From contig NZ_CP043727.1 in NCBI RefSeq assembly GCF_009831415.1, positions 4,646,155 to 4,710,154 of the forward strand: a stretch of DNA of 64,000 bases, given 5' to 3'. A model generated the notes under the pieces. The model searched no databases. It was not told the DNA's origin and was given only the letters and a program-made list of their open reading frames with translations. The DNA is from Yersinia canariae. GTDB lineage: Bacteria; Pseudomonadota; Gammaproteobacteria; Enterobacterales; Enterobacteriaceae. The position numbers and the translations under genes were made by a program. Below, one piece after another: positions 21,331 to 31,928 of this stretch (positions within the stretch are counted from its first letter, which is position 1; each line of letters opens with the position of its first letter).

Positions 21331-21486
21331 GAAACTGCTTCTTATTCTTGTATCCCTGACCTCGGGCGTAATTGTCGCAGACAGATTGGGTGCGGACAGC
21401 GCACAGCAACCGGAGCGTACTTCAGTACGTGAGGATGGCGAGTACTCTCCAATCCCAAGCTGGCAAGTAAAATAGCCCGCTATAGA
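21331..21486 (-). repeat. Hairpin-rich element between dnaN and recF
   Basis: Within 156 bases there are several inverted repeats: CGTAC-TTCA-GTACG (21416-21429), the palindrome GAGTACTC (21440-21447) flanked by GGAT and ATCC, and GTGC...GCAC (21390-21404). No coding sequence is convincing. It looks like an inserted dispersed palindromic element inside the dnaA operon; identity to a named family was not checked. Confidence 0.5.
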
Positions 21487-22587
21487 TCACAGACGCATTG
21501 GCATGACAACATAGGCCGCTGCTTGACTGGCACCATCTTCAATCTGCACGCTGGAGACCGAGTCAGTCAGTAACAGACTCACATCTTCGCACTTGAGCGC
21601 ATTCAGTACATCAAGCACATAACTGACGTTGAAACCGATCTCCATTTCTGCCCCATCGTAGCTAACATCGAGGATCTCTTCCGCTTCTTCCTGTTCAGGG
21701 TTATTAGCGGTTATCTTAAGCTGGTTCTGGCTAACATACAGCCGTACACCACGAAACTTCTCATTAGACAAAATGGCAGCACGAGCAAAGGCCTGTTTCA
21801 GCAAATCACAGCTTGCTTTCAATGTTTTGTCTGGGTTCTTCGGCAATACACGGCGATAATCTGGGAAACGGCCATCAACCAGTTTAGAGGTGAAAATGAA
21901 ATCACCGACGTGTGCGCGGATATTGTTACTGCCGATTTGCAGGCGTAACGGCGTATCACCACCATCCAGCAGACGCACCAACTCCATCACCCCTTTACGC
22001 GGCACAATCACCGAATGTGACGGTAATGTCTGCCCAATTGGCATAGCGCAAACCGCCAACCGGTGACCATCTGTGGCGACGGTACGTAACTCTTCGCCTT
22101 CGGTCTCAAACAGCATGCCGTTCAAGTAATAGCGCACATCCTGATGAGCCATTGAGAACTGAGTAGACTCAATCAGACGCTTCAGGGTTGCCTGCGGTAA
22201 AGTGAATTCAACTTCACTTTGCCAGTCATCCAGATTCGGGAAATCTGCTGCAGGTAATGTAGACAGTGAGAAGCGGCTGCGGCCAGAACGCACCAACAGG
22301 CGATCGCCATCTAACGCGACAGTAATTTCCGCACCTTCCGGCAAACCACGCCAGATATCAAAAAACTTCCGGGCAGGCACCGTGGTTGCGCCTTGCTCAT
22401 GCGGCTGAGATAGCGCCACGCGCGCCACCATCTCCATTTCCAGATCAGTACCGGTCAGCAGCAAAGAGCCTTCCGTGACTTGCAGCAACAAGTTACCCAA
22501 GATTGGCAACGTAGGACGTCCACCCAGCGGGCTACTGACCTGTTGCAGCGGTTTTAGCAGATGCTCACGTTCAATGATAAATTTCAT
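21487..22587 (-). CDS. dnaN: DNA polymerase III beta sliding clamp
   Basis: 366 residues, the E. coli length. Three copies of the clamp fold are present (about 1-125, 126-250, 251-366), and the C-terminus V-V-M-P-M-R-L is the conserved partner-binding end. The dimer rings DNA and holds polymerases and other factors. It starts four bases after dnaA and is probably co-transcribed with it. Confidence 0.98.
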   Translation of the reverse strand: MKFIIEREHLLKPLQQVSSPLGGRPTLPILGNLLLQVTEGSLLLTGTDLEMEMVARVALSQPHEQGATTVPARKFFDIWRGLPEGAEITVALDGDRLLVRSGRSRFSLSTLPAADFPNLDDWQSEVEFTLPQATLKRLIESTQFSMAHQDVRYYLNGMLFETEGEELRTVATDGHRLAVCAMPIGQTLPSHSVIVPRKGVMELVRLLDGGDTPLRLQIGSNNIRAHVGDFIFTSKLVDGRFPDYRRVLPKNPDKTLKASCDLLKQAFARAAILSNEKFRGVRLYVSQNQLKITANNPEQEEAEEILDVSYDGAEMEIGFNVSYVLDVLNALKCEDVSLLLTDSVSSVQIEDGASQAAAYVVMPMRL

Positions 22588-22591
22588 AGCG

Positions 22592-23980
22592 CTAGGAGGA
22601 TAATGTTCTGATTAAGTTAGAGAAATCTTCTTTGATGTCGTGACTTTCTTCGCGCAATTGTTCAATCTTGCGGCAAGCATGCAACACCGTAGTATGGTCG
22701 CGGCCACCAAACGCATCGCCGATTTCAGGCAGGCTGTGGTTGGTTAACTCTTTCGCCAGCGCCATCGCCATTTGGCGCGGACGGGCGACCGAACGGGAAC
22801 GCCGTTTCGAGAGCAGGTCAGCGACCTTAATTTTATAATATTCTGCGACAGTCTTTTGAATATTATCGATAGTAACCAGCTTTTCTTGCAATGCCAGTAA
22901 GTCGCGCAGCGCTTCGCGAACAAAATCGATGGTAATTGCCCGGCCAGTAAAATTGGCATTGGCGATCACACGATTTAATGCCCCTTCCAACTCACGAACA
23001 TTGGAACGCAGGCGCTTGGCGATAAAAAACGCAACCTCGCCCGGCAAGCGAATATCATTTTCATCCGCTTTCTTCATCAAAATCGCGACACGGGTTTCCA
23101 GTTCCGGCGGCTCAATCGCCACCGTCAGGCCCCAACCAAATCGCGATTTCAAACGATCTTCTACCCCATTAATTTCTTTTGGATAGCGATCAGAGGTCAG
23201 AATGATCTGCTGATTACCTTCCAGCAAGGCATTAAAGGTGTGGAAAAATTCTTCCTGAGAACGCTCTTTATTGGCAAAGAACTGAATATCATCGATTAAT
23301 AATGCATCAACCGAACGATAATAGCGTTTAAACTCTTCTATTGCGTTGTTCTGCAAGGCTTTAACCATATCTTGCACAAAACGCTCAGAATGCATGTAAA
23401 CCACTTTGGCATTGGCTTTACGTGCCATGATGCCATTTCCAACAGCATGTAACAGGTGAGTTTTACCTAAACCTGTGCCGCCATAAAGAAATAATGGGTT
23501 ATAAGCGCCACCCGGGTTATCCGCAACCTGGCGTGCAGCAGCACGAGCCAATTGGTTCGATTTACCTTCAACGAAGTTATCAAATGTGTGCTTAGGGTTC
23601 ACATTCGAACGATAAGAAAGTTCAGGTTGGGCGGGCGAACTGTCCCAACTCGGGCGCACAGGTGCACTACGGATAACCGGAGCAACAGGCGCGCTAACGC
23701 TGGCTGTAACTGGATGACTGTGTGCTCTTACCGCAGGTTTACTCCCTACTTCAAAACGCAGTAAAGGAACCTCGCTGCCACAGAAATCATTAAGCAATCC
23801 ATTGATATTGTTTAAGTATTTATCACGGACCCAGTCCAGTACAAAACGATTAGGGGCGTAAAGCGCCAGAGTATTGTCACTCAGTTCCGCCTGTAGGGGG
23901 CGTATCCACATACTAAATTCTGTGGCAGGTAACTCATCCTGCAATCGGGCAAGACACTGCTGCCAAAGCGAAAGTGACAC
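22592..23980 (-). CDS. dnaA: Chromosomal replication initiator DnaA
   Basis: 462 residues from a GTG start that gives the E. coli N-terminus [14 protein letters not shown] lies six bases upstream. A GTG four codons earlier (23992) is less likely. Domain I is at about 1-90, a variable linker rich in Pro and Ser at 90-130, the AAA+ domain III with Walker A G-G-T-G-L-G-K-T at 167-174 and L-L-I-D-D-I-Q-F near 231, and the DNA-binding domain IV with G-G-R-D-H-T-T-V near 428. It binds DnaA boxes at oriC and at its own promoter. Confidence 0.98.
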   Translation of the reverse strand: MSLSLWQQCLARLQDELPATEFSMWIRPLQAELSDNTLALYAPNRFVLDWVRDKYLNNINGLLNDFCGSEVPLLRFEVGSKPAVRAHSHPVTASVSAPVAPVIRSAPVRPSWDSSPAQPELSYRSNVNPKHTFDNFVEGKSNQLARAAARQVADNPGGAYNPLFLYGGTGLGKTHLLHAVGNGIMARKANAKVVYMHSERFVQDMVKALQNNAIEEFKRYYRSVDALLIDDIQFFANKERSQEEFFHTFNALLEGNQQIILTSDRYPKEINGVEDRLKSRFGWGLTVAIEPPELETRVAILMKKADENDIRLPGEVAFFIAKRLRSNVRELEGALNRVIANANFTGRAITIDFVREALRDLLALQEKLVTIDNIQKTVAEYYKIKVADLLSKRRSRSVARPRQMAMALAKELTNHSLPEIGDAFGGRDHTTVLHACRKIEQLREESHDIKEDFSNLIRTLSS

Positions 23981-24232
23981 GGCGGACTCCACTCGAACAA
24001 GATCAATAAAAGAAAGAAATCAGGATTTTTTGTAACTCATCGTTTTTGACACACGCCAATATGGCCTGTAGCAAGCCAAAGTGACATGCGAACCGTTTTT
24101 CGGTTGTTTTTACGACTGCATCCCCCCACGATCCCGGAGTAGTGATCTCAGAGTAGTGGATGCGATCGGAATGGCGGATCATAGCGCAAAAGGAGCAATA
24201 GATCCTCCCCTTCCTCACAGATTAGATCCTTT

Positions 24233-24241
24233 TTATCCACA
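24233..24241 (+). promoter_or_regulatory. DnaA box upstream of dnaA
   Basis: TTATCCACA is an exact match to the strong DnaA box and lies about 250 bases upstream of the dnaA start inside the GATC cluster, as expected for autoregulation. Confidence 0.85.
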
Positions 24242-24550
24242 GGCCATAACTTCTGTTGAGAGTGTAACCTAGCGCACAGCTTTTCGTGCCCCTCATCATC
24301 CACGATCCCAAAATATTTCGGAATATACTGGTATGACTTTCCCCTTTTCCAGAAGCTGATCCTCATTAATCTACAAAGGATCTCACTGCGATCCTTGCGA
24401 TTTACCCGGGAGTCCGTATAATCCTCAGCCCTACGTGTGATGCCTGTTCTCTTGATGGCCTCGGCCAAAAAGAAACCAGCGGTGAACACGGACAGGCTCT
24501 TGGTAAACTCCCGATACAGAAAACTTCTGTGCGGGCGTGCGCAATGTCAA

Positions 24551-24579
24551 TTGACTCAGGACTGTACAATTATTACAAT
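24551..24579 (+). promoter_or_regulatory. Sigma70 promoter of rpmH-rnpA
   Basis: TTGACT (24551-24556), a 17-base spacer and TACAAT (24574-24579): a near-consensus promoter about 105 bases before the rpmH start, suiting a ribosomal protein gene. Confidence 0.8.
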
Positions 24580-24671
24580 CCCGCTTCTTTATATGTTGCG
24601 ATTGAGGCGTCGGTGTCTTCACTCCGAGCAGCCAAACGCGTTTACTGAATCAGTAATTATTTTAAGTTTAG

Positions 24672-24824
<153 letters not shown>

Positions 24825-24842
24825 TAAAAGCTAACCATCTAA

Positions 24843-25202
24843 GTGGTTAAGCTAGCATTTCCTAGGGAGTTACGTTTGTTAACTCCCAGTCATTTCACTT
24901 TTGTCTTCCAGCAGCCACAACGGGCTGGCACGCCGCAAATCACCATCCTCGGCCGCCTGAACGAGCTGGGGCATCCCCGCATCGGTCTTACCGTCGCCAA
25001 AAAACATGTCAAACGTGCTCATGAACGTAATCGGATCAAGCGCTTAACCCGCGAAAGCTTCCGGTTGCATCAGCATACGTTACCGTCTATGGATTTTGTC
25101 GTTTTGGTGAAAAAGGGTGTGGCTGACCTCGATAACCGTGCGTTGACGGAAGCTTTGGAAAAATTATGGCGTCGCCACTGTCGCCAGGCTCCCGCATCCT
25201 GA
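24843..25202 (+). CDS. rnpA: RNase P protein component
   Basis: 119 residues, as in E. coli, starting at GTG (M-V-K-L-A-F-P-R). The RNR motif at about 62-71 ([10 protein letters not shown]) contacts the M1 RNA. The protein helps RNase P cut tRNA leaders. The 3' end overlaps yidD by 37 bases. Confidence 0.98.
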   Translation: MVKLAFPRELRLLTPSHFTFVFQQPQRAGTPQITILGRLNELGHPRIGLTVAKKHVKRAHERNRIKRLTRESFRLHQHTLPSMDFVVLVKKGVADLDNRALTEALEKLWRRHCRQAPAS

Positions 25203-25423
25203 TCGGGCTAATCAGGGGCTATCAGCTCGTGATAAGTCCGCTGTTGGGGCCGCGTTGTCGTTTCCATCCGACGTGCTCTCATTACGGAATTGAGGCATTG
25301 AGCCGGTTTGGTATGATAAAAGGCAGTTGGTTAACACTGAAACGCGTATTAAAATGCCACCCTTTGAACCCAGGTGGCGATGATCCCGTGCCGCCGAAAC
25401 CCGACGATAACAGAGAACACTAA
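25166..25423 (+). CDS. yidD: Membrane protein insertion efficiency factor YidD
   Basis: 85 residues, as in E. coli. It has an amphipathic N-terminal part (about 10-28) and the family signature [11 protein letters not shown] at 30-40. It sits at the inner membrane and helps YidC-dependent insertion. It begins inside rnpA in another frame and ends two bases before yidC, a tightly kept gene order. Confidence 0.97.
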   Translation: MASPLSPGSRILIGLIRGYQLVISPLLGPRCRFHPTCSHYGIEALSRFGMIKGSWLTLKRVLKCHPLNPGGDDPVPPKPDDNREH

Positions 25424-25425
25424 CG

Positions 25426-27066
25426 ATGGATTCGCAACGCAATCTTCTACTCATCGCTCTGCTGTTCGTGTCTTTCATGATCTGGCAAGCTTGGCAAGTG
25501 GACAACAATCCACAACCAACTGCTCAGACCACGCAACAGACTGCGAATACTGCTACCGGTGATAAAGCAAGCCAGGCCGTGCCAGCCAGTGGTCAGGGTC
25601 AACTGATTACTGTAAAAACTGATGTGCTGTCTCTGACCATTAATACCCGTGGCGGTGACATCGAGCAGGCAAACCTGCTGGCTTACCCGGATGCTCTGGG
25701 TTCAGATAAAACTTTCGAATTACTGGAAACCACCCCTGCGTTCATTTATCAGGCACAAAGCGGCCTGACAGGTAAAAGCGGCCCGGACAATCCAGCTAAC
25801 GGCGAGCGCCCACTGTTCGAAGTGCCACAAACCAGCTTTGTATTAGCTGATGGCCAGGACGAGTTGCGCATTCCTTTGACCTTCACCGGCAAAGATGGCT
25901 CCGTTTTCACCAAGACTTTTGTGCTGAAACGTAATGACTACGCCATTGGCGTGGATTATCACGTTAAAAACGCCTCTGCTGCCCCGCTGGAGTTGACGCT
26001 GTTCGGTCAATTAAAGCAAAGCATCAACTTACCTAAACACCGTGATACCGGCAGCAATAACTTCGCGCTGCATACTTATCGTGGCGCGGCTTACTCTTCT
26101 GATGAAACTAAATATAAAAAATATAGCTTTAGTGATATCGAAGATAAAAGCTTGGATATCACCACTAAAGGCGGCTGGGTTGCTATGTTGCAGCAGTATT
26201 TTGCAACCGCGTGGATCCCAACGGCTAACGAAACCAACACTTTCTACTCCGCTGATTTAGGTAACGGCTTGGCTGCCATTGGCTTCAAAGGCGCGCCAGT
26301 TGTTATTCAACCGGGTGAGCAGAAACAACTGGGTGCAACCTTGTGGGTTGGCCCGGAAATTCAGGACAAAATGGCGGCCATCGCGCCACATCTGGACCTG
26401 ACAGTTGATTATGGTTGGTTATGGTTTATTTCTCAGCCACTGTTCAAACTGCTGAAATTCATTCACAGCTTTGTCGGAAACTGGGGCTTCTCCATCATTG
26501 TTATCACCTTTATCGTGCGCGGTATCATGTACCCGCTGACAAAGGCGCAATATACTTCGATGGCGAAAATGCGTTTGCTGCAGCCTAAACTGGCCGCCAT
26601 GCGTGAGCGTATCGGCGACGATAAGCAGCGTATGAGTCAGGAAATGATGGCGCTGTACAAAGCTGAGAAGGTTAATCCGCTGGGTGGCTGCTTACCGTTG
26701 GTCATTCAGATGCCAATCTTCCTGGCGTTGTACTACATGTTGATGAGTTCAGTTGAGTTGCGCCATGCGCCATTCATCTTGTGGATTCATGACCTGTCAG
26801 CACAAGACCCGTACTACATTCTGCCGATTCTGATGGGTATCACCATGTATTTCATTCAGAAAATGTCACCGACGACCGTGACTGACCCGATGCAGCAGAA
26901 AATCATGACCTTTATGCCGGTCATCTTCACTGTGTTCTTCCTGTGGTTCCCGGCTGGTCTGGTACTGTACTATATCGTCAGTAACTTGGTGACCATCCTG
27001 CAACAACAGTTGATTTATCGTGGTCTGGAAAAACGTGGTTTACACAGCCGCGACAAGAAAAAATAA
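25426..27066 (+). CDS. yidC: Membrane protein insertase YidC
   Basis: 546 residues (E. coli 548). There is an N-terminal membrane helix at about 5-21, a large periplasmic domain at about 55-340, and then the conserved five-helix insertase core (about 350-530), with a Lys/Arg-rich C-terminus. It inserts proteins such as the ATP synthase c subunit, also encoded in this window, into the inner membrane with or without Sec. It follows yidD by two bases and ends at a terminator. Confidence 0.98.
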   Translation: MDSQRNLLLIALLFVSFMIWQAWQVDNNPQPTAQTTQQTANTATGDKASQAVPASGQGQLITVKTDVLSLTINTRGGDIEQANLLAYPDALGSDKTFELLETTPAFIYQAQSGLTGKSGPDNPANGERPLFEVPQTSFVLADGQDELRIPLTFTGKDGSVFTKTFVLKRNDYAIGVDYHVKNASAAPLELTLFGQLKQSINLPKHRDTGSNNFALHTYRGAAYSSDETKYKKYSFSDIEDKSLDITTKGGWVAMLQQYFATAWIPTANETNTFYSADLGNGLAAIGFKGAPVVIQPGEQKQLGATLWVGPEIQDKMAAIAPHLDLTVDYGWLWFISQPLFKLLKFIHSFVGNWGFSIIVITFIVRGIMYPLTKAQYTSMAKMRLLQPKLAAMRERIGDDKQRMSQEMMALYKAEKVNPLGGCLPLVIQMPIFLALYYMLMSSVELRHAPFILWIHDLSAQDPYYILPILMGITMYFIQKMSPTTVTDPMQQKIMTFMPVIFTVFFLWFPAGLVLYYIVSNLVTILQQQLIYRGLEKRGLHSRDKKK

Positions 27067-27091
27067 TCCACAACGATAATCATAAGTATTA

Positions 27092-27125
27092 AAGGGCGGT
27101 CAATATGACCGCCTTATTCTTTTTA
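27092..27125 (+). terminator. Terminator after yidC
   Basis: GGGCGGTCA-ATA-TGACCGCCTT, a ten-pair stem with one G-U pair and a three-base loop, followed by ATTCTTTTT. Confidence 0.85.
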
Positions 27126-27187
27126 TAGAAACCTGATTTACACTGTCAGGTTTGTGCAAAAATAATAGGTTAAAGAGAGATATAACC

Positions 27188-28552
27188 ATGAGCACCACTG
27201 ATACTATCGTGGCACAAGCAACACCGCCAGGCCGTGGTGGCGTTGGTATTTTACGTGTTTCAGGTCGTGCCGCCGCTGCCGTCGCGCAGGCCGTGTTGGG
27301 TAAATTACCCAAACCGCGCTATGCCGATTATTTGCCGTTTAAAGATGTTGATGGCAGCACATTGGACCAAGGTATCGCTCTCTACTTTCCCGGCCCGAAC
27401 TCCTTTACTGGCGAGGACGTGTTGGAACTGCAAGGCCATGGCGGCCCTGTCATACTGGATTTACTATTAAAACGCATTCTGGCCCTGCCAGGGTTGCGCA
27501 TTGCCCGTCCAGGTGAATTCTCCGAGCGCGCATTTCTCAATGACAAACTGGATTTAGCACAAGCCGAAGCTATTGCTGACTTAATTGACGCCAGTTCAGA
27601 GCAAGCAGCTCGCTCAGCAGTGAATTCATTACAGGGCGCATTTTCTGTTCGAATCCATCAATTGGTGGAAGCACTTACTCACTTGCGAATCTACGTCGAA
27701 GCTGCAATTGACTTCCCTGATGAGGAAATTGATTTCCTGTCTGATGGTAAAATTGAAGCTCAATTGAATGGAGTCATGGCAGATTTAGAGCAAGTGCGCA
27801 CGGAAGCCCGACAAGGTAGCTTGCTGCGTGAAGGGATGAAAGTGGTCATTGCTGGCCGCCCTAATGCGGGTAAATCCAGTCTACTCAATGCCTTAGCGGG
27901 TCGCGAGGCGGCAATTGTAACTGATATTGCCGGCACTACCCGTGATGTATTGCGGGAACATATTCATATCGATGGGATGCCATTGCATATCATTGATACC
28001 GCCGGTTTACGCGAAGCCAGTGACGAAGTTGAGCGCATTGGTATCGAGCGGGCGTGGCATGAGATTGAACAAGCCGACCGAGTGCTGTTTATGGTTGATG
28101 GCACCACCACGAATGCTACGGAGCCGGCCGCTATCTGGCCTGAGTTTATGGCGAGGTTGCCGTCTACACTCCCCATCACCGTGGTGCGTAATAAAGCCGA
28201 CATCACAGGCGAAACCTTAGGTCTGACCGAAGTGAATGGTCACTCACTAATTCGCTTGTCAGCCCGAACGGGTGAAGGTATTGACCTGCTGCGTAACCAT
28301 CTCAAGCAGAGTATGGGCTTTACCAGTAACACCGAAGGCGGTTTCTTGGCTCGCCGCCGTCATTTGCAAGCGCTGGAAACTGCCGCACAGCATTTGGTAC
28401 AAGGTCATGAACAGTTAGTAAGCGCTTACGCCGGTGAATTACTGGCAGAAGAATTGCGGTTAGCACAACAGTCGTTGAGTGAAATTACCGGTGAATTTAG
28501 CTCCGATGACTTACTGGGGCGGATTTTCTCCAGTTTTTGTATCGGAAAATGA
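27188..28552 (+). CDS. mnmE: tRNA modification GTPase MnmE
   Basis: 454 residues, the E. coli length, from ATG 27188; an in-frame ATG 12 codons earlier lacks conservation. The N-terminal folate-binding domain (1-118), helical domain, and inserted GTPase with G-R-P-N-A-G-K-S at 223-230, the G2 T-T-R-D and G3 D-T-A-G are all visible. The C-terminus C-I-G-K carries the essential Cys. With MnmG, encoded at the right end of the window, it adds the 5-carboxymethylaminomethyl group to wobble U34. Confidence 0.98.
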   Translation: MSTTDTIVAQATPPGRGGVGILRVSGRAAAAVAQAVLGKLPKPRYADYLPFKDVDGSTLDQGIALYFPGPNSFTGEDVLELQGHGGPVILDLLLKRILALPGLRIARPGEFSERAFLNDKLDLAQAEAIADLIDASSEQAARSAVNSLQGAFSVRIHQLVEALTHLRIYVEAAIDFPDEEIDFLSDGKIEAQLNGVMADLEQVRTEARQGSLLREGMKVVIAGRPNAGKSSLLNALAGREAAIVTDIAGTTRDVLREHIHIDGMPLHIIDTAGLREASDEVERIGIERAWHEIEQADRVLFMVDGTTTNATEPAAIWPEFMARLPSTLPITVVRNKADITGETLGLTEVNGHSLIRLSARTGEGIDLLRNHLKQSMGFTSNTEGGFLARRRHLQALETAAQHLVQGHEQLVSAYAGELLAEELRLAQQSLSEITGEFSSDDLLGRIFSSFCIGK

Positions 28553-28665
28553 GTGTGATGCCATAGAGGCATTTTGATAAGCTTGCTCTATGAGTCTGAG
28601 CCCTCCATCAATCTGAACTGAGTACGGCTCAAACACTTAACTATATCTATAAACCTGAGGTATCC

Positions 28666-29865
28666 ATGATTATAAAACCACGTGTACGCGGCTTTATCTG
28701 TGTGACTGCTCATCCGGCGGGCTGTGAAGCTAACGTCAAAAAGCAAATCGACTATGTCACAGCAGAAGGCGCAATCGCTAACGGCCCAAAAAGAGTATTA
28801 GTGATTGGTGCGTCAACTGGATACGGGCTGGCAGCCCGCATTACAGCAGCATTTGGTTGTGGTGCCGATACTCTGGGTGTGTTCTTTGAACGTCCGGGTG
28901 AAGAAGGCAAGCCGGGAACCTCTGGCTGGTACAATAGCGCTGCATTCCACAAATTTGCTGAGCAAAAAGGCCTGTACGCGAAGAGCATCAATGGCGATGC
29001 TTTCTCGGATGAAATTAAGCGCCTGACCATTGAAGCTATCAAGCAAGACTTGGGTCAGGTTGATCAAGTTATCTACAGCCTGGCCTCACCGCGCCGTACT
29101 CATCCGAAAACAGGCGAAGTGTTTAACTCGACACTGAAACCAATCGGGCATGAAGTTAAGTTCCGTGGCCTTGATACTGATAAAGAAGTTATCAAAGAAG
29201 CGGTGTTGCAACCGGCAACCCAAGCAGAGATTGATAATACTGTCGCAGTAATGGGTGGCGAAGACTGGCAGATGTGGATTGATGCCCTGTTAGAAGCGGG
29301 CGTACTGGCTGAAGGCGCACAAACGACAGCTTTCACCTATTTGGGCGAAAAAATTACCCATGACATCTATTGGAATGGCTCCATTGGCGCGGCCAAGAAG
29401 GACTTGGATCAAAAAGTTTTAGCTATCCGCGAGAGCTTATCTGCTCATGGCGGCGGAGATGCTCGAGTTTCAGTATTAAAAGCGGTTGTGACTCAGGCCA
29501 GCTCCGCAATTCCAATGATGCCTCTGTATTTGTCATTGTTATTCAAAGTGATGAAAGAGAAAGGCACTCATGAAGGGTGTATTGAGCAAGTTTATTCGCT
29601 GTATAAAGACAGCCTGTGTGGCAGCGCGCCGCATATGGACCAAGAAGGTCGTCTGCGTGCCGATTACAAAGAACTGGCTCCTGAAGTGCAAAATCAGGTA
29701 CAGCAGTTGTGGGATCAGGTTACCAATGACAATATTTACCAATTAACCGATTTCACCGGCTATAAAACTGAGTTCTTAAATCTGTTCGGTTTCGCTATCG
29801 ACGGTGTGGACTATGAAGCCGATGTTAACCCTGTGGTGAAGATCCCGAATCTAATTCAGGGCTAA
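28666..29865 (+). CDS. fabV: Enoyl-ACP reductase FabV
   Basis: 399 residues, the length of Yersinia FabV. It reduces trans-2-enoyl-ACP with NADH in fatty acid elongation. Features are the Rossmann loop V-I-G-A-S-T-G-Y-G (47-54), and catalytic Tyr235 and Lys244 in a Y-x8-K spacing typical of FabV rather than FabI. FabV enzymes are known to tolerate triclosan. It stands where E. coli has the tna operon, after mnmE, and ends at a strong hairpin. Confidence 0.96.
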   Translation: MIIKPRVRGFICVTAHPAGCEANVKKQIDYVTAEGAIANGPKRVLVIGASTGYGLAARITAAFGCGADTLGVFFERPGEEGKPGTSGWYNSAAFHKFAEQKGLYAKSINGDAFSDEIKRLTIEAIKQDLGQVDQVIYSLASPRRTHPKTGEVFNSTLKPIGHEVKFRGLDTDKEVIKEAVLQPATQAEIDNTVAVMGGEDWQMWIDALLEAGVLAEGAQTTAFTYLGEKITHDIYWNGSIGAAKKDLDQKVLAIRESLSAHGGGDARVSVLKAVVTQASSAIPMMPLYLSLLFKVMKEKGTHEGCIEQVYSLYKDSLCGSAPHMDQEGRLRADYKELAPEVQNQVQQLWDQVTNDNIYQLTDFTGYKTEFLNLFGFAIDGVDYEADVNPVVKIPNLIQG

Positions 29866-29885
29866 ACTCAGGTTTATTACAATAA

Positions 29886-29920
29886 AACCCGCTGCGCTGT
29901 ATATCACCGCGCAGCGGGTT
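29886..29920 (+). terminator. Terminator after fabV
   Basis: A perfect 12-bp stem (29886-29897 with 29909-29920) with an 11-base loop; the following TTAATTATATTC is only moderately T-rich. Confidence 0.8.
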
Positions 29921-30087
29921 AATTATATTCTGACACTCCCTTCTCTTATACTCTCCTGATATAGCTATAGCTTTATAATAGATAAGCTAAGTCTATATTC
30001 TTCGTTTACGGATACCCCAATAGCCTGCAACCTTGTGAATAAATTGCTCTTTAGAGTCTGAATGACTCTTTATTCCACAGGGAAATA

Positions 30088-30900
30088 ATGATGAGAATGC
30101 GTTCGCTGGCGATACCCTTATTGGGTTTAATTATTTTAACTTCACTGAATGCCCACAGTGAGGAGAAGAAAGTCATTAAGTTGGGATTTAATCCTGGCCC
30201 TTATAAAGAACAATTTGAGAAAGGCGTGGCCCCTTATCTCATAAACAAAGGCTACAGTATCGAATATAAAGACTTCAATGATGGTATTCAGGTCAATAAT
30301 GCCGTTAGTACCGGTGAGATTGATGGCAACATCATGCAGCACCCGATTTACCTGCAAGCTATAAATGACCGGCTACGCACTGATAACATAGGAATTATTC
30401 AGGTGCCAACCCCTCCTATGGGCCTCTATTCTAATAAGCACAATAAGGAAGACAAACCGAAAGACGGCGCATGGATTTCAGTCCCTAATCAGCCTTCAAA
30501 TGAATACCGCGCCGCACTCTTACTGCAATCTATTGGTTGGATAAAACTCAAAGAAACAATAGACCCAGCAACCTTCTCGCAAAAAGACATTGCAGAAAAT
30601 CCGTATCATTTGGTTATCAAGGAAATGGATAATGCTCAACAAGTCAGAGCATTACCTGATGTTGACTACGGGGCCATCCAAGGTAATTTTGCTGTTTCTA
30701 ACGGTATAAAACTCACTTCGGCCCTACAACTTGAAAAACCCACCACCCAGTTTGTCAATGTGGTGACCGTTGCCGGTAAAAATAAAGATGCCGAGTTTGC
30801 CAAGGATATTATTGCTGGATATCACACCCCTGAATTCAAAAAATATATTCTGGAAAACGAGAAGTACACAGGTTATATGCTGCCTGATTATCTAAATTAA
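30088..30900 (+). CDS. MetQ/NlpA-family substrate-binding protein
   Basis: 270 residues with a signal peptide of about 24 residues ending near A-H-S. The rest matches the NlpA/MetQ binding-protein family (K-V-I-K-L-G-F-N-P-G-P start, later G-E-I-D-G-N-I-M-Q-H). Unlike E. coli MetQ there is no lipobox cysteine; indeed the protein has no Cys at all, so it should be a free periplasmic protein. Two ATG codons are adjacent (30088, 30091); the second is better spaced from AGGGA. The next genes encode its ATPase and permease. Methionine or a related amino acid is the likely ligand, but this is not proven. Confidence 0.88.
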   Translation: MMRMRSLAIPLLGLIILTSLNAHSEEKKVIKLGFNPGPYKEQFEKGVAPYLINKGYSIEYKDFNDGIQVNNAVSTGEIDGNIMQHPIYLQAINDRLRTDNIGIIQVPTPPMGLYSNKHNKEDKPKDGAWISVPNQPSNEYRAALLLQSIGWIKLKETIDPATFSQKDIAENPYHLVIKEMDNAQQVRALPDVDYGAIQGNFAVSNGIKLTSALQLEKPTTQFVNVVTVAGKNKDAEFAKDIIAGYHTPEFKKYILENEKYTGYMLPDYLN

Positions 30901-30911
30901 TGGAATAACAG

Positions 30912-31928
30912 ATGATTGAACTACAGCATATTTCCAAAACCTTTGAGCGTAAAGGAATCAAATTACAGGCACTTAATGATGTAAATTTAACCATCGAGAA
31001 TGGCGATATATTTGGCATCATCGGCTATAGCGGCGCGGGGAAAAGCACCTTATTACGGATGGTCAATTCGCTGGAAAACCCAACATCAGGAAGTGTGGTT
31101 ATCGATGGTAAGAATCTGCATGATTTTAGCCATGAGCAACTCCGTTTATTGAAAAAAAGCATTGGCATGATATTCCAGAATTTTAATTTACTGGAATCAA
31201 AAACCGTTTTTAAAAATGTCGCCATGCCACTTATTTTATTAGGGAAAAATAAAAAATTCATTCAGGAACGAGTCGCTGAACTGCTTGATTTTGTTGGGTT
31301 AAGAGATAAAAGCCACAGTTTTCCTAACGAATTATCAGGGGGGCAGAAGCAACGGGTGGGTATTGCTCGAGCTCTGGCCACGAACCCCTCAATTCTGTTA
31401 TGTGATGAAGCAACATCATCGTTAGACCCCCAAACCACAGCCCAAATTTTATTATTACTGAAGAAAATCAATCAGCAATATAATATTACGATTTTACTTA
31501 TTACCCATGAGATGTCGGTCATCCAAAAGATTTGTAATAAGGTGGCGGTCATGGAAAATGGTCAAGTTATTGAACAAGGTTCTGTATTGACGGTATTTGG
31601 TCACCCAACTCACCCTACAACCCTTAATTTTGTTCGTACTGTCATCAAGGACAGTTTACCAGAGAGTGTGAAAAGCCTGTTAGATAACAGTCATGCCGGC
31701 CGTCAATTCCGTCTGGCATTTATTGGGGCGATAGCCACACAACCGGTTATTAACCAGCTAATCAGACAATATGACATTGGGGTCAATATTCTGTTTGCCA
31801 ACATGTCAGAAATACAAGACACCACATTGGGCCATATGGTTCTGCTATTAACTGGCGAAAATCACATTATTGATAGCGCAGTTAATTACTTGGCGGGCAC
31901 AGGGATTGATATACAGGAAATAAATTGA
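30912..31928 (+). CDS. MetN-like ABC transporter ATPase with NIL domain
   Basis: 338 residues. Walker A G-Y-S-G-A-G-K-S-T at 38-46, signature L-S-G-G-Q-K-Q-R near 140 and Walker B L-L-C-D-E-A-T-S-S-L-D near 160 mark the ATPase. The C-terminal about 80 residues form a NIL domain, the methionine-sensing module of MetN that shuts down transport when the ligand is high. That supports a methionine-type role. It follows the binding protein by 11 bases and overlaps the permease start by one base. Confidence 0.9.
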   Translation: MIELQHISKTFERKGIKLQALNDVNLTIENGDIFGIIGYSGAGKSTLLRMVNSLENPTSGSVVIDGKNLHDFSHEQLRLLKKSIGMIFQNFNLLESKTVFKNVAMPLILLGKNKKFIQERVAELLDFVGLRDKSHSFPNELSGGQKQRVGIARALATNPSILLCDEATSSLDPQTTAQILLLLKKINQQYNITILLITHEMSVIQKICNKVAVMENGQVIEQGSVLTVFGHPTHPTTLNFVRTVIKDSLPESVKSLLDNSHAGRQFRLAFIGAIATQPVINQLIRQYDIGVNILFANMSEIQDTTLGHMVLLLTGENHIIDSAVNYLAGTGIDIQEIN

